Assembly (NCBI GenBank): GCA_039908285.1
Contig: JAMOBE010000024.1
Span: 1-45,736 of the forward strand
Length of the DNA: 45,736 nucleotides
Direction: 5' to 3'
Origin: JAMOBE01 sp039908285
Lineage (GTDB): Bacteria; Pseudomonadota; Alphaproteobacteria; Rhodospirillales; Rhodospirillaceae
Both the position numbers and the translations under genes were made by a program. Below are positions 7,902-14,815 of the stretch, piece after piece. The notes beneath the pieces are model-generated. The model did no database searches, was not told the origin of the DNA, and saw nothing but the letters and a program-made list of their open reading frames with translations. Numbering within the stretch: position 1 is the stretch's first letter; every line of letters starts with the position of its first letter.

Positions 7902-8627
7902 CTACTTGCCAGGCGAGGCGGCGTCCAGAACTTCGCGGAGATGGCGCAGCTTGGGACCAAGATGGCGGATGATGCCCCGAACCTCATCCTTGATACCGGT
8001 CAACTCATCGGTAATCCGCCGATTGGCCGCTTCGCCACGGTTTCCTTCGTCGATCTGGGCGATGGTTTCGATGATGGTCAGCAGGCTGCGAAATTCGTCG
8101 CTCCTGGTGCCGACGTCGGCGACACGGCTCAATCGCTCCACCACCAGCTGTTCAAGGACCCCCTTGTAGCGGAGAAGCTGACGATTACGGTCTTCCAGAT
8201 CGGTGCGCAGGTTACGCAGGGAGAGGTGAGTGTTGACCCGGGCCACCACCTCTTCCTTGGAATACGGCTTGACGATGTAGTCGAAGCCACCGACCGCGAA
8301 CCCGCGAATCTTGTCTTCGATGGCGTCCATGGTGGTGATGAAGAGAATTGGCGTGTCGTGGGTGATGGGGTTGGCGCGCAGGCGCTCGCAGACCTCGAAG
8401 CCCAGCATGTCCGGCATGTTGATATCGAGCAGGATCAGGTCGGGCCGCTGGTCCAGGGCCATGTCGATCCCGTCGGTCCCGTTCAAGGCCACGATGACGT
8501 TGTGCTGCTTCAGGAGCTGAGAAATCAGGTGCGCATTGACGGGCTCGTCGTCAACGATCAGAATCGTCTGCTGCCTCGTGTCGGCACTGGTCTGGGTCAG
8601 CGTATTGCTCGGGGTCGGGGTGGTCAT
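7902..8627 (-). CDS. Response regulator with coiled-coil C-terminus
   Basis: A 241-residue protein with a receiver domain at residues 21-135. The acidic pair is Asp26-Asp27, the phospho-acceptor Asp68 (LILLDINMP), the switch Thr98/Thr99, and Lys120 in VKPYS. The C-terminal 100 residues have no DNA-binding or enzymatic domain and look helical, with heptad-like spacing (LEDRNRQLLRYKGVLEQLVVERL). It is therefore an output-by-interaction regulator. GTGAGG lies 6 nt before the ATG. It is the last gene of the minus-strand group 7902-11598, downstream of coiled-coil and PilZ-like membrane proteins, which are plausible partners. No histidine kinase is encoded nearby. Confidence 0.85.
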   Translation of the reverse strand: MTTPTPSNTLTQTSADTRQQTILIVDDEPVNAHLISQLLKQHNVIVALNGTDGIDMALDQRPDLILLDINMPDMLGFEVCERLRANPITHDTPILFITTMDAIEDKIRGFAVGGFDYIVKPYSKEEVVARVNTHLSLRNLRTDLEDRNRQLLRYKGVLEQLVVERLSRVADVGTRSDEFRSLLTIIETIAQIDEGNRGEAANRRITDELTGIKDEVRGIIRHLGPKLRHLREVLDAASPGK

Positions 8628-8716
8628 CTGGGCCTCACGGGTTGGGCAGGATCGCGCCGCACGTCCTCATCCTCATCTCCCCCTCCACCCCCGGTGGGGG
8701 GGGAAGGGGGCATCGC

Positions 8717-9481
8717 TCACACCTTCTTCTGCATGTCGGACAGCTTCTCTTCGACGAAGTGCTGGATATCCTCACCGGCCAGCACCGTCTTGCTCTTGGC
8801 GAATTCCAGGAAATAACGCTGGATCTTCTCAAATTCCGCCTCAAGCTTGTTCGCCAATTGAGTCCTCATTTCGGTGACTTCAATGGTGTACTGCTCGTGC
8901 AGGCGCTGCTTCAGCCGGTCCGTTTCGGACTGCGTCCACGTGGCAATCTCTTCCGTCGCCTCCCGCTTCTTCCGGCGCAGGTCCTCCACGGCGGCAGCCA
9001 CGTCCCGACGTTTGGCCTCAAGGTCGCGCTCCACGTCCGCCAACCGGCTCTGCGCCTCGGTGGTCCGGCCCTCGGCCTCGGCCGCGCGCCGTTCGGCGTC
9101 CTGGGTGCGACGCTCACTGGCCTGGACGCGGCGCTCCGTCTCTTCACGGCGGCGGTCCACGTCCTGGCTGCGCCGCTCCGCATCCTGATAGGCACGCTCC
9201 GCCTCTTCCCGACGACGATCGGCGTCAAGGGCATTGCGATCCGCCGTGGCGGCGCGCTTCTCGGCCACATCACTGCGTTGCTCGGCGACCAGGACGAGAC
9301 GCTCGGCGGCCTTGGCGCGCTGCTCCGCCTCTTCCTGGCGCTGTACGGCGTCCTTGGCAAGGCGGGCGGCAAGGCGCGCCCTCTTGCCGCTGCTCTCGAA
9401 GGACCGCTGGATCCGCGCGAGACCGAACCACACCGCAACGGCGCCAACCAGAAAAACCGCAGCCATAGCAACGAAAATCAT
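8717..9481 (-). CDS. Membrane-anchored coiled-coil protein, paralogue A
   Basis: A 254-residue protein with one N-terminal membrane span (residues 2-21), then about 150 residues of Arg/Glu/Ala-rich coiled coil with an 11-residue-like periodicity (RREEAERAYQDAERR, RREETERRVQASERR). The last ~80 residues differ in character and match the C-terminus of the plus-strand protein at 13770-14792: both read EF(D/E)KI(H/Q)xYFxxFA followed by DIQxFxxEK. The start MIFVAMAAVFLVG was chosen for its GGAAGGGG site about 8 nt upstream. I know no named family. The likely role is a cytoplasmic scaffold tethered to the membrane. Confidence 0.75.
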   Translation of the reverse strand: MIFVAMAAVFLVGAVAVWFGLARIQRSFESSGKRARLAARLAKDAVQRQEEAEQRAKAAERLVLVAEQRSDVAEKRAATADRNALDADRRREEAERAYQDAERRSQDVDRRREETERRVQASERRTQDAERRAAEAEGRTTEAQSRLADVERDLEAKRRDVAAAVEDLRRKKREATEEIATWTQSETDRLKQRLHEQYTIEVTEMRTQLANKLEAEFEKIQRYFLEFAKSKTVLAGEDIQHFVEEKLSDMQKKV

Positions 9482-9625
9482 CGTATTGCCCCTTCCCCCT
9501 GCCGACTGGCCTGGTAACATCCGCCGGTCGCGACGGCCCCAGATCCGAGCCGGTCGGGGCGCTCGGTGCCCCCGCACCTTCCATCGCCAGTCATCAGCGA
9601 CGCACTCAATTCAGACGACATCTCC

Positions 9626-10237
9626 TCAGACGCCATCTCCGAGTCCGATGTCGACACGGCCGACCCGTGTCATGAGTTCCACCCAGAGCAGCCAACTGTT
9701 TTCATTGTCCTCGAACTCGACCAGATTGACGCCAACCGTCGCGGCACTTCCAGCCCGCATGATTTCGGCTTTCGTCACCACCAGGTCGACGTTGAGGCTG
9801 GGAACCTTGATCCGGTCGATGGTGGTGCCATCGAACCCTCTGGCGGCGAAGGCGATGCCGGTCAGGGACGCGTCGGTGGCATAGGTCTGCCGCTGGACGC
9901 CACCACCATCGGTCCACATGACGATCATTTCGTCGGGCCGGAGGTCCACGCGCATGGAGAAACGCTTCTCTTCCGGTCCGGACACTTCGACGCTGGACAC
10001 CAGATGCCGGCGCAATTTCTCGGCATCCACCAGGACTTCCTGGATTTCGGCATCGATTCGCGACCGGAGCGAGGTCTTCAGCCCTTCCAGCTCCTTCTGG
10101 AGCTTCCTGCTCGTCCCCTTGCGCTGCGCGACCTCTGCCTTGTGCCGTTTCTCAAGCAGCTTGTTCGTGCCTGCGATGCCAAGGCCGACGGTGGCTGCAC
10201 CCCCCAGGAACAATAGAGCAGGAATAACAGGAACCAT
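9626..10237 (-). CDS. Membrane-anchored PilZ-like protein
   Basis: A 203-residue protein with an N-terminal membrane span (residues 3-24), a short helical linker (28-80) and a C-terminal PilZ-like domain. The domain keeps both c-di-GMP motifs: RFSMR (Arg92 to Arg96) and DASLTG (122-127). The tail SWLLWVELMTRV matches the tails of the proteins at 11926-13764 and 14816-16522, so the three form one family. ATG at 10237 has AAGGGG 7 nt upstream and a promoter at 10300-10327. Loss of the Arg before RxxxR (Lys here) is tolerated in PilZ proteins. c-di-GMP binding is inferred from motif conservation. Confidence 0.75.
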   Translation of the reverse strand: MVPVIPALLFLGGAATVGLGIAGTNKLLEKRHKAEVAQRKGTSRKLQKELEGLKTSLRSRIDAEIQEVLVDAEKLRRHLVSSVEVSGPEEKRFSMRVDLRPDEMIVMWTDGGGVQRQTYATDASLTGIAFAARGFDGTTIDRIKVPSLNVDLVVTKAEIMRAGSAATVGVNLVEFEDNENSWLLWVELMTRVGRVDIGLGDGV

Positions 10238-10299
10238 CACTTGACCCCTTGCATCAGAAAGCGCTCGACTCGCGTGCCACAGACACCCCGACCGGTCTC

Positions 10300-10327
10300 A
10301 GGATAGCCGTAAGCGTTTCGGTGTCAA
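10300..10327 (-). promoter_or_regulatory. Sigma-70-type promoter for the PilZ-like gene at 10237
   Basis: On the minus strand TTGACA (10327-10322) and TATCCT (10305-10300) are 16 bp apart. Transcription would start near 10293, about 55 nt before the ATG at 10237. The -35 is a perfect consensus. Confidence 0.65.
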
Positions 10328-10409
10328 CCCTTTGCCACCGTTCCCCGGCAAAATTCTCCAAGACGTTGGAAGAATTAAGTTCAGTCACCGTCCCACGGAA
10401 CGTGTGTGT

Positions 10410-10433
10410 GGGGGGGGGGGGGGAGGGGGGGGG
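10410..10433. repeat. Long poly-G tract (G14-A-G9)
   Basis: Fourteen G, one A and nine G in a row, preceded by a GT dinucleotide run. It lies 83 bp upstream of the -35 of the PilZ-like gene and 43 bp past the stop of the helix-turn-helix gene, so it is outside both coding regions. Such tracts are prone to slippage, and could also be hard to sequence accurately. Confidence 0.85.
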
Positions 10434-10475
10434 ACGGCGTGACCGCCAGTCGCACGAATCGTTCGTCATGTGCCA

Positions 10476-10850
10476 TCATCCCCGCAGATATCGAATGATG
10501 CTTCGGCCGAGAATGTGGTAGTTGCGGCCAGATTTCCTGGCCTTGAGCTTGCCGGCGTGAATGAGGCGGATGACATCGCTTCGTCCGATCTCCAGCAACC
10601 TGGCCAGTTCGCGCGTCGAATAGATGCGGTCGGGGTCGATGGACCTCGGATCCACCCGGGCGCGGATCCGAAGGACCGTCAGGACGATTCTGACGATGGT
10701 GAGGATGACCGTGCCCACCCTGTCGACCAGAGACAAAGTGCCCTTGGAGCGCACCACGTCGCGCCACACACCCGGGCCACGCCATGCACCGCCGAAATCG
10801 CCGCGCTGCTGAGCTGCGTGGATGGCCTCAGCTTCACGATCCTCGTTCAC
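10476..10850 (-). CDS. Helix-turn-helix protein, excisionase/MerR-like
   Basis: The last ~48 of 124 residues form a HTH_17-type DNA-binding domain (IYSTRELARLLEIGRSDVIRLIHAGKLKARKSGRNYHILGR split over two helices and a wing). Upstream is an amphipathic hydrophobic segment VGTVILTIVRIVLTVLRI at about 45-62, too charged to call a membrane span with confidence. The start is a GTG without a good ribosome site at normal distance, so the N-terminus is uncertain. It sits inside the minus-strand group with PilZ-like and MamD-like genes and may regulate the divergent cluster, but no phage genes support a true excisionase role. Confidence 0.7.
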   Translation of the reverse strand: MNEDREAEAIHAAQQRGDFGGAWRGPGVWRDVVRSKGTLSLVDRVGTVILTIVRIVLTVLRIRARVDPRSIDPDRIYSTRELARLLEIGRSDVIRLIHAGKLKARKSGRNYHILGRSIIRYLRG

Positions 10851-10911
10851 CGATGGTCACCACTCCCCGGGAAAACGACCCGACGCATGATATCGCCGAC
10901 GAGGCGACGGT

Positions 10912-11598
10912 TTACACCGCCGCACTCTCGACGATGTCGTCGTCATCGAGGGTGTCTTCCGAGTCGGTGTTCGGAGTCTTTTTCTTCATGATCATCCGAT
11001 AGGCCACATAGCCGATGGCGGCCACCGCACCGCCGGCCAGGAAGGGCACGGCCATTCCGGTCAGGGTGAGAGCCGCACCGGCGCCAACGCCGGCGGCGCC
11101 CTGCGACAGGGCGACGCCGCTGCCGAAGGCCGACTTGGCGGCGACGGAGCCTCCCGTCTTGGCCACCAGGGACTTGCCGGCCGCGGCTGCCGCGGTGCCT
11201 CCCACCTTGGCCGCGGCCGCGGTGGTTCCCGCGGCGCCGACCTTGACCGCCGCTCCGGCGGCCCCGCCGCCGGCGAAGGCGACATCCATCATGGCGACTC
11301 CAACCGGCTGCAGCAGCAGGGACGCCGTCCCCCCGGCCACCGGAACCGAGCCGACGGTCACCACCTTGCCGATAATAGCGGACGCCTCGGCCATCTGGCG
11401 GGCGCTTTCCAGCTTGACGATCACCCCGCCCGTTCCGGCCGCTCCCGCGCCACCCTGCGGAAGCAGAAGCAGCTTGGTGCCAACCGTCCCGGTTCCGGCC
11501 GCGACCTGGTGGACCGTGGCGGTCTTGCCGACGAGGGCGGACGCCTGGGACAACTGATTGACGCCATCAAGCTGGACGACTATGGATTCCGCAATCAC
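10912..11598 (-). CDS. Gly/Ala-rich membrane protein, MamD/Mms7-like
   Basis: The N-terminal ~100 of 228 residues hold an internal duplication: VQLDGVNQLSQASALVGKTATV then VKLESARQMAEASAIIGKVVTV, each followed by a Gly/Ala stretch and LLLxP. Next comes ~70 residues of Gly/Ala/Val low complexity, a membrane span (about 180-204), a basic patch RMIMKKK, and an acidic tail containing DDDD. This order, with an L(V/I)GKxxTV repeat and an acidic tail after a Gly-rich span, recalls the magnetosome proteins MamD (Mms7) and Mms6. That likeness is from memory. The GTG at 11598 has GGGGGG just upstream; a GTG at 11610 is the alternative. It is the first gene of the minus-strand group. Confidence 0.6.
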   Translation of the reverse strand: MIAESIVVQLDGVNQLSQASALVGKTATVHQVAAGTGTVGTKLLLLPQGGAGAAGTGGVIVKLESARQMAEASAIIGKVVTVGSVPVAGGTASLLLQPVGVAMMDVAFAGGGAAGAAVKVGAAGTTAAAAKVGGTAAAAAGKSLVAKTGGSVAAKSAFGSGVALSQGAAGVGAGAALTLTGMAVPFLAGGAVAAIGYVAYRMIMKKKTPNTDSEDTLDDDDIVESAAV

Positions 11599-11925
11599 GC
11601 TACCCCCCACTATGCTTTCGTGCCGTCAACCGTGTCGTCGACGGGACCGGCCCGAGCCGCGACCCCGGCGCACGCCCAGGCTCCGCACCGCGACCGATCT
11701 CCCCTTCCGAAGACGGGCTGTTGCCGGTACCGGCCTAACGTGTTAAAGGAATAGCATGGGCTTGTCGGTACGTCACCGGGAATTTTGCCGATTTTCATTC
11801 GGTGGGAGGGGGCCAATGACAGTCCTTCGATGCCGCCGGGAAGAGTGAATGAGCAGGCCGTCATCCTACGCCCGGACTACTGACAGAACGTCTCCGCCAC
11901 CTGGCGAACGGGGGCGGGGACTGTC
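11599..11925. promoter_or_regulatory. Divergent intergenic region of the PilZ/VWA cluster
   Basis: This 327-bp stretch separates two divergent gene groups and should hold both promoters. It contains a perfect 12-bp palindrome GCCGGTACCGGC at 11723-11734, a candidate operator. No consensus promoter stands out and no gene of its own is convincing. Confidence 0.4.
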
Positions 11926-13764
11926 ATGAGCAGGACCGGATGCTGTGGAAAGACCGGTGTGCATGGCGGTGCCAAAGCGTCCGCGGCTGGCAAGACCGCC
12001 ATCCTCAAGGGGCCCGTGGGGGGAATGGCGACGGGGGCGAAGACCGCCGTCCAGACCGGCTCCGGAAATCAGATCATCGGTCCCGTCGGGCACGCTGCCG
12101 GGACGGGCGTACCTGGGGCAGGCGTACCTGGGACCGGCATACCTGGGACGGGCGTACCTGGGACGGGCATGGGGACGGCTGTCGGAAGCGCCGGACTCGC
12201 CGGTGGGAAGGCCGCGGCGGCCACGGTCCTGATGGGTCATGCCGGAGGCGTGGGGACGGGGACGGCCATTTTTGGACCAGCCCTCTTCGGAGGCATGAGT
12301 CCGAGCGCTCTTGGCGGCATGGGGGCGGCGGCTGCCGCCGGCATGAGCCCCGCCGCCGCCGGAGGGGCGAGTACGGCCGCGTTCGGCGGCATGGGGGCGT
12401 CCGCCCTGGCGGGTATGAAGTTCGGGGCCTCCGGCGCAATGCCGCTGATCAGCAAGGGAGCCGCCCTGGGGGCCGGACTGGCGCCATGGATGCTGGCTCT
12501 GCCGTTGGTGCTGGGCTCGGTGTACGTTCTCGGGGGGGCGGGCGCGCGTCTTGGTCAGAAGCGTAAGAGCGGGGCTCGGTCAGCCGACGTGACGCCACCA
12601 CCGCCACCGCCACCCATGGTGCGAAAAAAAGCGGCTCCGGCGGTCCGAAAGGCTCCGGCTCCGGCTCCGGCTCCCGTCGTGGCCGCAGCGCCGAAGAAAT
12701 CCGAAAGGGCCGAGTCGCGACGGCAGACGCCGCAGACGGCGGCTCCGCCGGCCAAGGCGGTTCCGTCGCGGACACTCGTCGCGTCGCGATCGACACCGGC
12801 CGCCGTCAGAAGCGGTCCCGGACAACAGGTGGCCCCCGCTCCGGCAGGCGTCATGTCGTTCGCCCTGACGACTCTGCGAAAGGCGGCCAATCTGGTCAAG
12901 GGGACGGTGGGACGGCAGGTGACCGTGGTGCCGGCAGCACCGGTCGCGCCACGGCGGGTCTCCGGCCTCACCACGCCAAAGGACGACGAGTGGGCGGTGG
13001 AGACGCCGGCGGCACCGGTCGCGCCACGGCGAGTCTCCGGCTTCATTGCGCCAAAGGACGAGGAGTGGGCGGCTGAGATGCCCGCGACACCGGTCGCGCC
13101 ACGACGGGTCTCCGGCCTCGTCGCGCCGCAGGACGTTGAGTGGACGACGGTGACGGAGACGCCGGCGGCACCGGTCGTGCCCCCACCGGTCGTGCCCCCA
13201 CCGGTCGTGCCCCCACCGGTCGTGCCCCCACCGGTCGTGCCCCAGGAGGCGTCCGGTCCCATCGCAGGCGAGGACGAAAGAGAGGGTGAGGACTGGCCGG
13301 CGGAGATGCCGGGTTCCGCTCTTCCGGCGGTCCCAGTTGACACGGGGGCTCTGTCACGGTTCATCGATGACCGGGTGGGGCGGGCACTTGAGGAGGCGGC
13401 ATCGCTCCGTAACCGCCTGGCTGAGGGGCGACGGGAGGGGACTCAGGACCGGCGCTTCTCGTTCCGCGTCGCCGTTCCGCCCGGCGCCATGGAAATCCGC
13501 TGGGTGGACAAAGAGGGGACCGACCATCGTAGCCCCGCGATCAACATCTCCCTGCATGGAATACTCTTCGAGGCCGACGACCCGTATATCATGTCAATCA
13601 GACAAATAGCCTGCCCACGCCTTCAGCGAACCATCAACGTGACTAAGTCCATCGTCCACAGACGTGAGGTAAACCTCTCGGTTGCTGTTCTTGCAGGGTT
13701 CGAAAAAGGCGCTGATGACTGGATGTCATGGGTCGAGATACTGACCCGCATAGATCAAGAGTGA
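11926..13764 (+). CDS. Gly/Ala-rich, Pro-rich membrane protein with C-terminal PilZ-like domain
   Basis: A 612-residue mosaic. Residues 1-180 are Gly/Ala/Met-rich with AGKTAILKG and GAKTAVQTG motifs and a GTGVP five-residue repeat (59-82). Residues 182-205 form a membrane span (GAGLAPWMLALPLVLGSVYV) like the Gly-rich span of Mms6-type magnetosome proteins. Residues 222-470 are Pro/Ala/Lys-rich and carry three 25-residue repeats APVAPRRVSGLxxPKDxEW (336-410) and five PVVPP repeats (416-440). Residues 475-612 are the shared PilZ-like domain: RFSFR (Arg510, Arg514), NISLHG (540-545), tail DDWMSWVEILTRID. It starts the plus-strand operon, with a G-rich site just before the ATG. The magnetosome likeness is tentative; the domain sharing with 9626-10237 and 14816-16522 is visible directly. 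Confidence 0.75.
   Translation: MSRTGCCGKTGVHGGAKASAAGKTAILKGPVGGMATGAKTAVQTGSGNQIIGPVGHAAGTGVPGAGVPGTGIPGTGVPGTGMGTAVGSAGLAGGKAAAATVLMGHAGGVGTGTAIFGPALFGGMSPSALGGMGAAAAAGMSPAAAGGASTAAFGGMGASALAGMKFGASGAMPLISKGAALGAGLAPWMLALPLVLGSVYVLGGAGARLGQKRKSGARSADVTPPPPPPPMVRKKAAPAVRKAPAPAPAPVVAAAPKKSERAESRRQTPQTAAPPAKAVPSRTLVASRSTPAAVRSGPGQQVAPAPAGVMSFALTTLRKAANLVKGTVGRQVTVVPAAPVAPRRVSGLTTPKDDEWAVETPAAPVAPRRVSGFIAPKDEEWAAEMPATPVAPRRVSGLVAPQDVEWTTVTETPAAPVVPPPVVPPPVVPPPVVPPPVVPQEASGPIAGEDEREGEDWPAEMPGSALPAVPVDTGALSRFIDDRVGRALEEAASLRNRLAEGRREGTQDRRFSFRVAVPPGAMEIRWVDKEGTDHRSPAINISLHGILFEADDPYIMSIRQIACPRLQRTINVTKSIVHRREVNLSVAVLAGFEKGADDWMSWVEILTRIDQE
12931..13155 (+). repeat. Three 75-bp in-frame tandem repeats
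   Basis: These encode the 25-residue unit PAAPVAPRRVSG with a variable PKDxEW end, three times. Five 15-bp copies coding PVVPP follow at about 13170-13244. All are multiples of 3, so copy-number change would lengthen or shorten the linker without shifting frame. Confidence 0.85.
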
Positions 13765-13769
13765 AGCTC

Positions 13770-14792
13770 ATGCCGATCGTCATTGTTCTCATAGTTCTTG
13801 GTGTTGTTCTTGCTCTTGTCGTTGGCTTCTCGAAGGCGGGGGCCCGACAGGGGGGGCGTGGTACCAGCAAACCGGCCCGGGTGGTCCGCCAGGCGGCTGG
13901 TGCCATGGCGGTCGCCAGAACCGCGGAAACAAAAGCGGAAATGAAAGCCGCTCCCAGGACACAGGCCAAGGCCGCGGCCGACCTCAAGGCACAGGTTGCC
14001 GCCCTTGCCGCCAGAAAGGACGAACTGACACGTTCCCTCGAGAGTCTGGAACAGGAGATCGAAAACCGTCGGCAGGAGAGGGACGACATCGAGCCGCGAG
14101 CCACGGTCACGGCCGATCTCGAGGCGCAGGTCGCCGCCCTGGCCACCAGGAAGGACGAACTGACATACGCCCTCGAGGGTTTGGAACAGGAGATCGAAAA
14201 CCGTCTTGAGGCGAAGCTGGCCCTCGATACGACTGCGGATGAACACTCGAGAACGCTCACTGACGGCATCGTCCGCGATCTGTCGGACAGGGAACAGGCG
14301 TTGACCGCGACCATCGCCGCCCTACAGGAGGAGGCCGACCAGAGGCAGACCCGTCTTGAGGAACTGGACGCCGACGTCGCCAGTCTCACGCGGACCAAGG
14401 AGGCGCTGGACGAGGCGGTCGGCGTCCTGCTGGAGCGCCAGCGCGACATCGACAACGCCAGCGCCAACGCCGATCAGGACGTCGAAGCCAGACGCAGCGA
14501 AAAGATCGCCGAAATGGAATCGGCCATCGCCGCACAAAAGGAAATCGCGCTGAACAAGATCATGGTCTGGTCCGAGGTTGAGAAGTCACGGCTCCAGGCG
14601 CGATTCGACAAGGAGTACCAGGCGGAGGTGGCGACGTGGCGGCGTCGGCTACTTGAGATGGTCAATACGGAGTTCGACAAGATACACGAGTACTTTTCGG
14701 CGTTCGCGGCTGAGGAGAAGGTCATCGCCGAAAAAGATATTCAGGACTTCCTGGCCGAAAAGCGATCGACTATCGTTTCCGGTCTTGAATGA
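13770..14792 (+). CDS. Membrane-anchored coiled-coil protein, paralogue B
   Basis: A 340-residue protein with an N-terminal membrane span (residues 2-20, MPIVIVLIVLGVVLALVVG), a flexible Ala/Lys linker, then long coiled coil. Two 30-residue blocks, 45 residues apart (71-100 and 116-145), are near copies: D-L-x-AQVAALAxRKDEL followed by LEQEIENR. The last ~83 residues match the C-terminus of the minus-strand protein at 8717-9481 (EFDKIHEYFSAFA, DIQDFLAEK). The start lies 5 bp after the preceding stop. It stands between the two PilZ-like genes of the operon, which points to a physical partnership. No named family is recognised. Confidence 0.78.
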   Translation: MPIVIVLIVLGVVLALVVGFSKAGARQGGRGTSKPARVVRQAAGAMAVARTAETKAEMKAAPRTQAKAAADLKAQVAALAARKDELTRSLESLEQEIENRRQERDDIEPRATVTADLEAQVAALATRKDELTYALEGLEQEIENRLEAKLALDTTADEHSRTLTDGIVRDLSDREQALTATIAALQEEADQRQTRLEELDADVASLTRTKEALDEAVGVLLERQRDIDNASANADQDVEARRSEKIAEMESAIAAQKEIALNKIMVWSEVEKSRLQARFDKEYQAEVATWRRRLLEMVNTEFDKIHEYFSAFAAEEKVIAEKDIQDFLAEKRSTIVSGLE

Positions 14793-14815
14793 CGCGAGGA
14801 GCAGGGGAGGCGTTC

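Noticed and set aside
10476..10850. Phage excisionase
   Set aside because: The HTH type fits, but no integrase or phage genes or att sites lie nearby.
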